This document shows, in pieces, positions 16,817 to 25,345 of a stretch of DNA of 64,000 nucleotides. Position numbers and translations under genes: made by a program. Numbering within the stretch: position 1 is the first letter of the stretch; each line of letters begins with the position of its first letter. The stretch spans positions 1,672,781-1,736,780 of the forward strand of contig NZ_JAEVYN010000001.1 of the NCBI RefSeq assembly GCF_016807185.1, written 5' to 3'. Source of the DNA: Leptolyngbya sp. Cla-17. Lineage in GTDB: Bacteria; Cyanobacteriota; Cyanobacteriia; Leptolyngbyales; Leptolyngbyaceae. The notes under the pieces were generated by a model, which had not been told where the DNA came from, searched no databases, and worked only from the letters and a program-made list of their open reading frames with translations.

Positions 16817-17365
16817 CTAGAACTTGATGATTGCGCCAGGATTGGCGGTCGGCAGCGTGTAAGACTGTTGGTCAAAGTCAGGAGAAGGAGCCGTCAGATC
16901 TGCGGGAATAAAGGTGCCGCGAATTTGAGGGGTCACCAAAATTTCCGCAGTCGTGTTGGCGGAAAAGGGCGAGAGGCTCAATTCCACGTAACCACGCACT
17001 TCCAGACTTGCTACTTCTATGCTGGCTGGGTTAGGGGCTGCTTTGCTCAAATCGGGTTGCAGCACCACTAGCGCAGTCACGCCAGAAGGCAGGGTGATCT
17101 GTTGGCTGGGTTTGCCAGTCACCGGATCAGGCACTAGATCGCTAAAGATATTGCCTCCGCCTGCATCAACAATGGCAATCAATTCATCGTTATTCAGTCC
17201 AGGAGTTGCGGTGAACTGAACGGATAGCGACACATCACCCACTCCCACTGGGTTCAAGTTTGAGATGGTCAAAAAGTAAGCCTGTACTGCTCTGCGCGAG
17301 ACTGCTGAGTTGAAGGGAGGGGGCGCGATCGGTTTAACCAACAGTTCAAAAGAGGAAACGAACAT
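16817..17365 (-). CDS. Hypothetical protein, beta-rich
   Basis: A protein of about 182 residues starting MFVSSFELLVKPIAPPPFNS. It looks like a single beta-sandwich (YFLTISNLNPVGVGDVSLSV, GVTALVVLQPDLS, YVELSLSPFSANTTAEILV) with no Cys and no signal peptide. It may be a surface or filament component, but I recognise no family. The ATG complementary to 17363-17365 has AGGAT upstream; the TTG at 17383 was rejected. Confidence 0.65.
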   Translation of the reverse strand: MFVSSFELLVKPIAPPPFNSAVSRRAVQAYFLTISNLNPVGVGDVSLSVQFTATPGLNNDELIAIVDAGGGNIFSDLVPDPVTGKPSQQITLPSGVTALVVLQPDLSKAAPNPASIEVASLEVRGYVELSLSPFSANTTAEILVTPQIRGTFIPADLTAPSPDFDQQSYTLPTANPGAIIKF

Positions 17366-17483
17366 TGCTGAAATCCTTATCAAATCGGGGACTTCTCTAC
17401 CAAAACACCATCAAGCAGTGCACCGCAGTCCCCACGCGGGTAGTATTGAGGGAGTTGTTGACAACCGAGATCGCGCCTGCATC

Positions 17484-18785
17484 ATGATCAAAATTCTGCA
17501 TCTCTCCGATATCCACATGGGCAGTGGCTTCGCCCATGGGCGAGTCAATCCTGAAACGGGCTTGAATACGCGCCTGGAAGATTTTGTGCAGACTTTGAGC
17601 CGCTGTATTGATCGCGCCCTTTCTGAACCCGTAGATCTGGTGCTGTTTGGTGGCGATGCTTTTCCGGATGCAACACCGCCGCCCTTTGTGCAACAAGCTT
17701 TTGCCAGCCAGTTTCGTCGCCTTGCCGATGCCAAAATTCCGACAGTGTTGCTGGTGGGTAACCACGACCAGCATTCCCAAGGACAAGGAGGCGCGAGTTT
17801 GTGCATCTATCGCACTTTGGGTGTGCCAGGGTTTGTAGTGGGCGATCGCCTAGAAACTCATCGCATCACTACCCAAAACGGCGATGTGCAAGTGATTACG
17901 CTCCCTTGGCTGACGCGATCAACTCTGTTGACTCGCCCCGATGCAGAAGGGCTATCCATGGGAGACGTGAACCAACTGCTCGGCGATCGCCTGCGAGTCG
18001 CATTAGAAGGTGAAATCCGTCAACTCGATCCAGCGATTCCCACCGTGCTGGTGGCACATGCGATGCTCGACACCGCCATGGTTGGAGCCGAGCGCTTTTT
18101 GGCAGTGGGCAAAGGCTTCACCATTCCCATGTCGCTGATTGCCCGTCCATGTTTTGAATATGTTGCCCTTGGACATGTGCATCGTCATCAAGTTTTGTGC
18201 GAGCAACCGCCAATTGTCTATCCTGGCAGCATTGAGCGAGTTGATTTTAGCGAGGAAAAAGAGGACAAAGGCTATGTGGTGGTGCGGCTAGAAAAGGGTG
18301 CTGCTCAGTATGAGTTTTGCCCAGTGCCTGTACGCTCTTTTCGCACGATCGCAGTGGATGTGTCGAAGTCAGATGATCCTCAAGTGGCTCTATTAAAAGC
18401 CCTCCCGCCCGATCTCATCCAGGATGCCGTCGTGCGCCTGGTCTATCAGTTTCGTACCGATCAGCTTGAGCAAATTGATGCCAACGAATTGCAGTCAGCC
18501 TTAGCGATCGCCCACAGCTACACCATTCACCCCGAAGTTGTCAGTCAATTAGCGCGTCCTCGCTTGCCAGAACTGGGGGCAAGCAACACGCTCGATCCAA
18601 TGGATGCTCTAAAAACTTACCTGGCAAGCCGCGACGATTTACAACCCATTGCAATCGACATTGTAGAAGCCGCACAAGGATTACTCTCGGCTGAAGTGGT
18701 CACATGGGCGGACTTAGAGGAACCCGACGAAACCGCCAAGTTGGAGCCAGTAGAATCGCGGCAGACTCAGTTAAGGCTGTTGTAA
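17484..18785 (+). CDS. sbcD: SbcD/Mre11-type DNA double-strand-break exonuclease subunit
   Basis: A 433-residue calcineurin-like phosphoesterase. All metal-site motifs are in order: LHLSDIHMG, LVLFGGDAFPD, LLVGNHDQH, LVAHAMLD and ALGHVHRHQ. SbcD with the ATPase SbcC processes hairpins and blocked DNA ends. Here sbcC is not adjacent, as is common in cyanobacteria. The open frame extends upstream to 17310, over the neighbour start, but the family N-terminus MIKILHLSDIHMG fixes the ATG at 17484. Confidence 0.92.
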   Translation: MIKILHLSDIHMGSGFAHGRVNPETGLNTRLEDFVQTLSRCIDRALSEPVDLVLFGGDAFPDATPPPFVQQAFASQFRRLADAKIPTVLLVGNHDQHSQGQGGASLCIYRTLGVPGFVVGDRLETHRITTQNGDVQVITLPWLTRSTLLTRPDAEGLSMGDVNQLLGDRLRVALEGEIRQLDPAIPTVLVAHAMLDTAMVGAERFLAVGKGFTIPMSLIARPCFEYVALGHVHRHQVLCEQPPIVYPGSIERVDFSEEKEDKGYVVVRLEKGAAQYEFCPVPVRSFRTIAVDVSKSDDPQVALLKALPPDLIQDAVVRLVYQFRTDQLEQIDANELQSALAIAHSYTIHPEVVSQLARPRLPELGASNTLDPMDALKTYLASRDDLQPIAIDIVEAAQGLLSAEVVTWADLEEPDETAKLEPVESRQTQLRLL

Positions 18786-18878
18786 GAGAGAAGGCAAAGA
18801 GATTGCCAGTGATGCTGATGCGCAATCCAGAAAAATCACTCAGGGATCTGTCAAACCTGTTTAAGCCCATTGTCTTTA

Positions 18879-20399
18879 TTAATGTTGTCCTCCGCCTGCC
18901 ATGAGTAAGCCAATATGCTCAAGGGTGGCAGTTTGAGCGTCCAAAATATCCACGAAGCGACCATTGTAGAGAATTGCAATGCGATCGCTCATATTCATCA
19001 CTTCTTCCAGTTCAGTCGAGATGTAGAGAATTGCGGCACCGCGATCGCGTTCTGCGAATAGCGCTTTTTGCACATAGTCTGTTGCGCCTACATCTAAACC
19101 TCGCGTGGGCTGCATCGCAATGATGACCGTCGGTTGTCCAGAGAGTTCTCGCGCTAGCACGACCTTTTGTTGATTGCCGCCCGATAGCTGATTAACTCTC
19201 AGCTTGCCGCTCGTAGCACGAATATCAAACGCTTGAATTGCAGTTGTAGCGTTGGCGTTGATCATGGAGGATTGCAGCAGCCAACGCCGACAAAATGGCA
19301 GATTTTTGAATACTTTCAAAATTAGATTGCGGGCGATCGAAAACGGCATAATTAAGCCCATTTTTTGCCGATCTTCGGGAATGTAGCCCAGTTTTAGCTG
19401 CTTGATTCGCTGCTGCGCTGTCCACTGCGTAATGGTGTTGCGGTGTAGGCTCAGGTTGCCTTGAGCAATAGGACGCAATCCGGCGATCGCGTCTGCGAGT
19501 TCCCGCTGTCCGTTGCCATCTACGCCTGCAATCCCCAAAATTTCCCCAGCGCGGATCTGAAAGGAAATTCCCTGAACCGCTGGCAAGCCGCGATCATCCT
19601 GCACCTGGAGATCCTGCGCTGCTAGAACGATCTCGCCCACTGCTTGAGTGGCTGGCTGTCGTTGCAATATCACCTCCCGCCCTACCATCAGTTTGGCAAG
19701 TTCATGCGGATTTGTATCGGGTGTTTCCAATGTTGCAACTACTTTGCCCCGCTGCAAAACCGTGACGCGATCGCACAGGCTGATGACTTCCTCCAGTTTG
19801 TGGCTAATAAAAATAATTGTGTGATGACTCGCCGCTAACTGCCGTAGCACGATAAAAAATCGCTCAATTTCTGGCGGAGTCAAGACCGCTGTCGGTTCAT
19901 CTAAGATCAGCAGCTTTGCCTTGCGATACAACGCTTTCAAAATTTCTACCCGCTGCTGAGCGCCCACGGGCAGATCTGCCACTATTGCCAACGGATCTAC
20001 CGCTAAACCGTAACTTTCCGCCATTGCCGCAACTTCTGCTGCTTTTTGCCGGATATCAAGCTTGAGCGAAAGCTTTCTGCCCAAGATAATATTTTCGACT
20101 ACCGATAGCTGGGGAACCAGCATAAAATGCTGATGGATCATGCCGATGCCCTGGTGAATTGCCACCGTAGGCGATGAAATAGAGACTGGGTTTCCCTGCA
20201 AATAGATCTGTCCCGATGTGGGGCGATACAGGCCACACAGGATATTCATCAGCGTGGTTTTGCCTGCCCCGTTTTCTCCCAACAGCGCATGGATGGAGCC
20301 GGACTGCACCTCCATCGTGATGGCATCATTGGCAACGAACGCCCCAAACTGTTTGGTAATTGCGTCGAGGCGAAGATAGAGCTGGTGAGATGAAGTCAT
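18879..20399 (-). CDS. BMP-type ABC importer ATP-binding protein (two ABC domains)
   Basis: A 506-residue tandem ATPase of the sugar/nucleoside (RbsA/XylG/NupO-like) class. Domain one has LLGENGAGKTTLMN, a Q-loop HQHFMLV and LILDEPTAVL. Domain two has a degenerate Walker A (GVDGNGQREL), as usual in this class, with LSGGNQQKVVLAREL. It follows the BMP-family binding protein by 48 bp on the same strand. The two permease genes this importer class needs are not in the window. The substrate is likely a nucleoside or purine. Confidence 0.88.
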   Translation of the reverse strand: MTSSHQLYLRLDAITKQFGAFVANDAITMEVQSGSIHALLGENGAGKTTLMNILCGLYRPTSGQIYLQGNPVSISSPTVAIHQGIGMIHQHFMLVPQLSVVENIILGRKLSLKLDIRQKAAEVAAMAESYGLAVDPLAIVADLPVGAQQRVEILKALYRKAKLLILDEPTAVLTPPEIERFFIVLRQLAASHHTIIFISHKLEEVISLCDRVTVLQRGKVVATLETPDTNPHELAKLMVGREVILQRQPATQAVGEIVLAAQDLQVQDDRGLPAVQGISFQIRAGEILGIAGVDGNGQRELADAIAGLRPIAQGNLSLHRNTITQWTAQQRIKQLKLGYIPEDRQKMGLIMPFSIARNLILKVFKNLPFCRRWLLQSSMINANATTAIQAFDIRATSGKLRVNQLSGGNQQKVVLARELSGQPTVIIAMQPTRGLDVGATDYVQKALFAERDRGAAILYISTELEEVMNMSDRIAILYNGRFVDILDAQTATLEHIGLLMAGGGQH

Positions 20400-20447
20400 T
20401 GATTAATCGCCATAACTTCTGTGGAAACGCTACGCGATCGCCAATCT

Positions 20448-21509
20448 CTATGCTGTTCCTTTAACGCAACGGGTGTCTTTGCCACCTTCTTGACAGCTTT
20501 CAAAGGTAATTTTTTTCGCCAGAATTGCATCTTCATTCTTTTTGACCGTGGCTTGCAACTCGGTAGAAACAGCCGTGCCGTATTTTCCTAAGTAAAGGAT
20601 TTTGGATTCTTCCAATCCTAAGGTGTAAACCTGACCTTTCAGTTCGTTTTGAGAGGCAAGGGCTGCGAGTTTAGCGATCGCCAAGTCAATTCGCTTAACC
20701 GCGCTGGTCAACACCGCTTTAGGCGCAATATTCAACTGATCGACCGTGTTGCCAAAGGCGAAAATCCCTTGGTCAGCAGCAGTTTGCAGCACCGTAGCGG
20801 CGGCATTATCCAACCATTGATAAACAACATCTGCCCCCGCCGAAATCAATGCTTCAGCCGCTTCCTTTGCCTTAGCTGCATCATTCCAATCACCCGTAAA
20901 AGAAGAAGTCACCTGAATTTTGGGGTCAATCGATTGGGCACCCAATACCAAGCCACGCAGTTCTTCTTTGGTTGCCTGAAATTCCTGACCTGCTAAATAA
21001 GCAATTTTTTTAGATTTACTCAAGGTTGCCGCAATAATGCCGCAAAGATAGCTGGCTTGCAAATGATCAATCTGTAAAGAAGCAATGTTAGCGCCTGTTG
21101 CGACACCGTTTACGCCTACAAAGAAAGTATCAGGAAATTGAGCCGCCACTTGCTTAACCGCTGCATCAAACTGTCCACCGTGGGCATAGATCAGATTAAA
21201 ACCACGCCGTGCAAAGTCTGAAAGCGCTTCTGCCTGATCGGCTTGCCCAATTTTTTCTACATAAGTAGTTTCTCCCCCCAAGTTTGTCTTAATTTCGGTT
21301 AACCCTCCATAACCTGCCTGATTCCAAGCTTTATCGGTGATCACGCCAGGTAATACGATCGCGGTCTTAATCGGCTTTACTGCTGACGTTGCAGTAGGAG
21401 ATACGGTAGTTGAAGGGGGCGAGTTGGAGCAAGCTTTGAGCAATACGCTTCCGGTGAGGGCAGCGGAGCCAGTTACAAGAAAGTAGCGTCGGTTAAACCT
21501 TGCCGTCAT
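20448..21509 (-). CDS. BMP/Med-family substrate-binding lipoprotein
   Basis: A 353-residue protein starting MTARFNRRYFLVTGSAALTG, with a Tat-like RRYFLVTG region and a lipobox ending LLKAC, so it is a membrane-anchored periplasmic lipoprotein. The body matches the basic membrane protein family: LPGVITDKAWNQAGYGGL, LIYAHGGQFDAAVKQVA, FFVGVNG and VDVVYQWLDNAA-like segments. Members bind nucleosides or purines for ABC import. The open frame reaches 21620, but the ATG complementary to 21507-21509 gives a normal leader. The ATPase gene follows on the same strand. Confidence 0.9.
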   Translation of the reverse strand: MTARFNRRYFLVTGSAALTGSVLLKACSNSPPSTTVSPTATSAVKPIKTAIVLPGVITDKAWNQAGYGGLTEIKTNLGGETTYVEKIGQADQAEALSDFARRGFNLIYAHGGQFDAAVKQVAAQFPDTFFVGVNGVATGANIASLQIDHLQASYLCGIIAATLSKSKKIAYLAGQEFQATKEELRGLVLGAQSIDPKIQVTSSFTGDWNDAAKAKEAAEALISAGADVVYQWLDNAAATVLQTAADQGIFAFGNTVDQLNIAPKAVLTSAVKRIDLAIAKLAALASQNELKGQVYTLGLEESKILYLGKYGTAVSTELQATVKKNEDAILAKKITFESCQEGGKDTRCVKGTA

Positions 21510-21625
21510 AGTGCGCGAGACTCCTGATCCAAAGGGGTTATACAGCGGTGTCGATTTATTATCAACGAATTGTCGTTTGCATAGTGTACTGGGTAACCCG
21601 AATTTTGGGTGGCAGGACAAAATTC

Positions 21626-21646
21626 AGAGTCCGGAGTGTAGAGTAC
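21626..21646. repeat. Heptameric short tandem repeat
   Basis: Three 7-bp units, AGAGTCC, GGAGTGT and AGAGTAC, of the same family as the arrays at 35944 and 55430. It lies in the spacer downstream of the nrdJ terminator. Confidence 0.5.
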
Positions 21647-21656
21647 GGCGTTAGAA

Positions 21657-21688
21657 AAAGCCCCGAAAATTTAAGTTTTCAGGGCTTT
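21657..21688 (-). terminator. Rho-independent terminator of nrdJ
   Basis: AAAGCCC-C-GAAAA and TTTTC-A-GGGCTTT pair around a 6-base loop with one mismatch. On the minus strand the stem is followed by TTTTT. It lies 125 bp beyond the nrdJ stop and upstream of the BMP lipoprotein gene, and so separates the two transcription units. Confidence 0.82.
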
Positions 21689-21812
21689 GTTAGGAACATT
21701 TTTTAGCTCATTTGGCAATGCCGATTGCTATCTGCTTTTCCAAAGCTTAGGACACAGAAAGCCTATGACACAGGCGATGTCTAAAAAATTAAAGATTGCT
21801 TGAATTCAAAAC

Positions 21813-24140
21813 TCAGCCTTTTTTCTCTGGCATCATGCACTTGTCGCTATCGCATCCAGCAGGACCTTCGGCAAGGTTGAAGCCAGAGTCATAGCGGCTG
21901 AGCGCTCCGTAAAAATCATCGGTGCGCTGACGAGTTTTAACTTCTGCTTCAAGGCGATCAAAGGTAGCTTTGTCGATTTTTTCAAACGGCAAACGGGGAA
22001 AGGGGGCATCAAACCGGGCAAGCAGGGCGGCGCTAATGTAGCCTTCGTCATTTGCGATCGCTTGATAAATCCGCCGTCCCAAGGGTTCCACTTCGGCTTC
22101 GGTTAGTTCCACCGTAGCGCTCGTGTTGTGGGCGGTGTAATGATTCTGCACCTGCATGTAGAAATCAAACTGCGCCAACGCCGAAAACTGTTCAATCGGA
22201 ATTTCATCGGCTCCAGGCAAATTCGCCCATGACACCTCGACCGGAATTTCCACTAGCCACTCAGTACAGCGATCGTCAAACGGATCATTAAGCAAATTGC
22301 CGTTTTCGTCCTTGTCTGATTGGGATGGAACGACACTATAGCCATAATCCAAACATGCCATCGCCACCGGATCACTCTTGCGGAACGTAATCCGCCGAAT
22401 AAAGCGTTGAGCTTTCGGTGGATGCCAACCAGGGCTAGCGCCAGTGAGCAAAGACTTGGTGCCTGCGGGTTGCACTGTAGTGCAGCGGTTTGGGCGCTTG
22501 ATGCCGTGTTGGTCGCAATAGTTCCAGATAACTTGATGAACCGTCTCTCGCCAACGCATCAGGTATGCCTGTTCTCGTTGCTGCAACTCTAATCCGGTGA
22601 CAGTGCTGGGTCTACCTGCCTGCCACCAGTGCAACCATTCCACCCCAAAAGCATGAACAAAAAAGTCAAACAAACCCGTAAACGAGACTCCGACAATTGG
22701 GTCAATTTCGCGAGAAAACTGATAGCGGGGTTCACTAAATTGATGATTGAGCAATGCGGCAACGGATAGAGCAGCGGCAGTAAAGGCTTTTTCCTGGGCG
22801 CTGTAATCGAGTGGATCAATCTGGTTAAGATGCACTTCTGCCAGATTGCAATGGAAATCTGCCCCGATTATTTCGCCGCAAGGATTCAACCCATACCGCC
22901 CAAGACGATGTTCTAACTCGGCGGCAGACATTTGCGGGTGGCGCTGTTGCAGCCACCCTTGAGCATCGCCTTGATTGTATGCCTTGAGAAAATCAGTTCG
23001 CTGATCGGCATCCGTGAGCAGATCGCTATTGGCACGGGCGATCGCCTCTGGCGCATACTGAATTGCGCCTTCACCGGAGTAAAACTGTTTGCGAACTGCA
23101 TCAATGCATTCTTGCTCGGTTGGCTTTTGGTGAAAAACGCGGGTATGGTTCGCCATCCGCAGCACATCCCGTTCGGCATCGATCCGCCAGTTGCCATCCG
23201 CATCTTGCTGCCACAGATTATCTTTGGCGCTAGCAAAGGCTGTATCTTCGCTGTCGCTCTGACGCATTCCTGCACTGCGCCTAATATTTCCGGCTACCAC
23301 TGTAGCGGCAGCTTCGTCAATTAGCAGACAGCACTCTACAGAGGTCAGTTGCCGTCCTTGGGCTTTATTCAACAGTGCCGCACAGCGGGCATATAAGCCA
23401 GACAGCCGAATCGGATTGGCTACGCCACCAAAGCCTTTCAGCACTTCCCCTTCAGGACGGACATCGCTGACATCCACCGTGACTTGTACCGTGCCGTTAA
23501 AGCGTTCATCTGTCGTTAGTTCCAACAGGGTTTGATAGGAAGATACCCAGCCTTGGCGACTATCGCCCACGTGAATTTGAACGGTGTTGGCTTGAATGAG
23601 CACTTCGGTGCGATCGCGCCGCTGCTCGGCTGGAGTAGCGCCCACTTCACCAATTACAGAGACTGAAATTTGGTTGCGAATTGCGGGAAGCCGCTCGATA
23701 TACTTCGGTTCTAAAATAGCTCCGGTGCCACAGCCCATCATGGCAAGGTCCATCATTAATCCAAAGGCTCGCCAGTCCACAACGTTGGTGCTGGTGCAGT
23801 TGTAGGAACCCGAAAAATTCTCAGGCTTTTCGATCCAAGGCGTCCCACCTACCCACAGCCACCGTCCGGAGGGTAAGGCTTTCAACTCATGCTGCATTTG
23901 CTCAATTAAGGCAGCTTCCGCAGCGGTAAGTTTACCCAACTTCACCAGTCCCCGTGTAGTACGCTCGACAACCACATCCCAGGGTTCGCGTCCAGCTTCG
24001 GTACGGCGGCTATAAGTGCGATAAAAAACAGGATTGGCAGTAGGTGCCGTCTTGGGAAAGGGATTAGTGGCAAACAGGGGTTCCGCGATCGGGGGTGCGG
24101 CAACTGGATCTTGGCGGCGAATGTGGTTAAGTCGAACCAT
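21813..24140 (-). CDS. nrdJ: Adenosylcobalamin-dependent (class II) ribonucleotide reductase
   Basis: A 775-residue enzyme that makes deoxyribonucleotides using a B12-generated radical. Visible motifs are YNCTSTNVVDW (reducible Cys), GCGTGAILEP, AGNIRRSAGMR, NPCGEI (active-site Cys and Glu) and the C-terminal SDKCMMPEKKG. In many cyanobacteria this gene carries inteins; none is seen here, since the conserved blocks run on without LAGDG-type or HN-terminal signatures. The gene stands alone, with a strong terminator downstream. I see no clear cobalamin riboswitch in the 330 bp upstream. Confidence 0.95.
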   Translation of the reverse strand: MVRLNHIRRQDPVAAPPIAEPLFATNPFPKTAPTANPVFYRTYSRRTEAGREPWDVVVERTTRGLVKLGKLTAAEAALIEQMQHELKALPSGRWLWVGGTPWIEKPENFSGSYNCTSTNVVDWRAFGLMMDLAMMGCGTGAILEPKYIERLPAIRNQISVSVIGEVGATPAEQRRDRTEVLIQANTVQIHVGDSRQGWVSSYQTLLELTTDERFNGTVQVTVDVSDVRPEGEVLKGFGGVANPIRLSGLYARCAALLNKAQGRQLTSVECCLLIDEAAATVVAGNIRRSAGMRQSDSEDTAFASAKDNLWQQDADGNWRIDAERDVLRMANHTRVFHQKPTEQECIDAVRKQFYSGEGAIQYAPEAIARANSDLLTDADQRTDFLKAYNQGDAQGWLQQRHPQMSAAELEHRLGRYGLNPCGEIIGADFHCNLAEVHLNQIDPLDYSAQEKAFTAAALSVAALLNHQFSEPRYQFSREIDPIVGVSFTGLFDFFVHAFGVEWLHWWQAGRPSTVTGLELQQREQAYLMRWRETVHQVIWNYCDQHGIKRPNRCTTVQPAGTKSLLTGASPGWHPPKAQRFIRRITFRKSDPVAMACLDYGYSVVPSQSDKDENGNLLNDPFDDRCTEWLVEIPVEVSWANLPGADEIPIEQFSALAQFDFYMQVQNHYTAHNTSATVELTEAEVEPLGRRIYQAIANDEGYISAALLARFDAPFPRLPFEKIDKATFDRLEAEVKTRQRTDDFYGALSRYDSGFNLAEGPAGCDSDKCMMPEKKG

Positions 24141-24413
24141 AGTAAGGTCTCGCTTTTGATGGAAACTGAGTGGGATGTAGCTAGATGTGGGATAGAAGAT
24201 TTTTAGTCTACACCATACCTAGCGGGAAATGTTCCCAGAGTTTTAACACGGAATTGCCGATGGGCGATCGTTTCAGTGAATTTTTGCTAGTAGGGTTACG
24301 GCTAATAGGGTAAGACTTTGATGATCGCACCAGTTTTGAGAGACCAGTATCACAATTGCCAGAGTTTGAGATCACTTCAGGAATTTGGCTGATCCAAGAT
24401 GATGATAAATATA
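24141..24413. other. Intergenic region upstream of nrdJ and the small-protein cassette
   Basis: This region should hold the nrdJ promoter (minus) and the promoter of the first small membrane-protein gene (plus). A 77-codon minus-strand frame inside it lacks family features and overlaps the conserved leader of the small gene, so I treat it as chance. Similarity with the second cassette begins near 24397 at AGATGATGAT. Confidence 0.5.
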
Positions 24414-24467
24414 GGAACTTAAAACGAACATCGCTCCACATTCATAAGTTCCCACTCACCTAGGAGG
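24414..24467 (+). promoter_or_regulatory. Conserved leader hairpin and AGGAGG ribosome binding site, copy 1
   Basis: GGAACTTA (24414-24421) and TAAGTTCC (24445-24452) are perfect 8-bp complements around 23 bases, followed by a consensus AGGAGG at 24462-24467, five bases before the ATG. The same layout with few substitutions recurs at 24720-24773 before the paralogous gene, so the leader is conserved together with the protein. Confidence 0.7.
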
Positions 24468-24472
24468 TTCCC

Positions 24473-24640
24473 ATGCAACGGAGTTTTGAATTCCCACTCT
24501 TTTTTCAAACCGCGATCACCCTTTTTGGGTTTCTGTTTCTAATCGCGATCGTCTCTTCTGCTTCGGTTCCAAAGACTCAACTGAGCAACACGGTAGGAAC
24601 GACAATAGAAGTTGCTAAGAACTTAAGTGTTTCTTACTAA
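24473..24640 (+). CDS. 55-residue single-span membrane protein, copy 1
   Basis: The small ORF begins MQRSFEFPLFFQTAI and has one membrane span (ITLFGFLFLIAIVSSA) followed by a short polar tail ending KNLSVSY. It has an ideal AGGAGG at five bases and a conserved leader hairpin. A paralogue of identical length lies 138 bp downstream, with nearly the same first 25 residues (MQRSSEFPLFFQTAI). Substitutions between copies are concentrated in the tail, and the frame has no gaps, which argues for real coding. No family is recognised; it may be a small regulatory or assembly subunit of a membrane complex. Confidence 0.75.
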   Translation: MQRSFEFPLFFQTAITLFGFLFLIAIVSSASVPKTQLSNTVGTTIEVAKNLSVSY

Positions 24641-24719
24641 AAGTCGATTTCTATCATTGCTCAAATCAGGAATCTTACCGATTTAAGATGATGAACAGTA
24701 CAAGATGATGATGACTACA

Positions 24720-24773
24720 GGAACTTAAAGCGAACATCACTCCACGTTCCTAAGTTCCAACTTACTCAGGAGG
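24720..24773 (+). promoter_or_regulatory. Conserved leader hairpin and AGGAGG ribosome binding site, copy 2
   Basis: GGAACTTA (24720-24727) and TAAGTTCC (24751-24758) repeat the inverted repeat of copy 1, with the same 23-base loop length, and AGGAGG lies at 24768-24773. Identity extends upstream to AGATGATGATG. Retention of both arms while loop bases changed suggests selection on the structure. Confidence 0.7.
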
Positions 24774-24778
24774 TTCCC

Positions 24779-24946
24779 ATGCAACGTAGTTCTGAATTCC
24801 CACTCTTTTTTCAAACCGCGATCGCCCTTTTTGGGTTTCTATTTCTCATCGCGATTTCTTCTTCTATTTCTGCTCCCAAAAGCAACATGGACAATTCCGC
24901 AGGAATTACTCTGCAAATTGTTAGAAACTTAAAGGTTTCTGTCTAA
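24779..24946 (+). CDS. 55-residue single-span membrane protein, copy 2
   Basis: A paralogue of the gene at 24473: MQRSSEFPLFFQTAI, then a span ALFGFLFLIAISSS, then a tail ending RNLKVSV. It has the same length, the same ribosome binding site spacing and the same leader. Many differences are synonymous or conservative (for example FLFLIAI is encoded with different third bases), a coding signature. The tandem arrangement is a recent local duplication. A strong terminator lies 170 bp downstream. Function unknown. Confidence 0.75.
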   Translation: MQRSSEFPLFFQTAIALFGFLFLIAISSSISAPKSNMDNSAGITLQIVRNLKVSV

Positions 24947-25061
24947 AAACCTTAGTCTGCATCATTTCTCAAATTCACTGATCCCGATCAACTCGAAAAA
25001 TCGAGTGAAAAATCAATGCTAGCTTGGAAAAAGAATTGTAAGCCTGATTTCACTAAACGAG

Positions 25062-25143
25062 TTGACATCAGTCTCTAAATTTTTTCGATATAGTTTTTCC
25101 TCCTAATGTGTAAGCCCCGGCAAAATGCTGGGGCTTTTCGTTT
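25062..25143 (+). ncRNA. Possible short transcript: TTGACA box close to a strong terminator
   Basis: TTGACA at 25062-25067 is followed about 20 bases later by TATAGT (25089-25094), and only 19 bases further on a rho-independent terminator begins. Spacing between the boxes is longer than ideal. It may be a short RNA gene, or the terminator may simply end the small-protein transcript. Confidence 0.25.
25113..25143 (+). terminator. Rho-independent terminator
   Basis: AGCCCCGGCA and TGCTGGGGCT form a stem with one mismatch around a short loop, followed by TTTTCGTTTT. It ends transcription from the small membrane-protein cassette or from a short RNA just upstream. The rest of 24947-25345 shows no gene. 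Confidence 0.85.
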
Positions 25144-25345
25144 TATATGCTTTATTACTCATTCAGTGTTGCAGCGAATAGCCTCAGTAGTGCTTTTAGC
25201 ATTAGACAACCTCATTCAAAGCAATTTGCACTATGTAATCAAAGTACAACCGCTTGTGGAATTAGCACTGCACAAGCTATCAATAACCACTAACTCAAAG
25301 TCAAATTACAGTGCTTTAACGGATCAGCTACGCTAGTAAAAGACT

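Noticed and set aside
21813..24140. Possible intein in nrdJ
   Set aside because: Inteins are common in cyanobacterial nrdJ, but conserved blocks are continuous and the length of 775 residues is that of the bare enzyme.
24208..24441. 77-codon minus-strand frame
   Set aside because: It overlaps the conserved leader of the small membrane-protein gene, and no homology pattern is seen.
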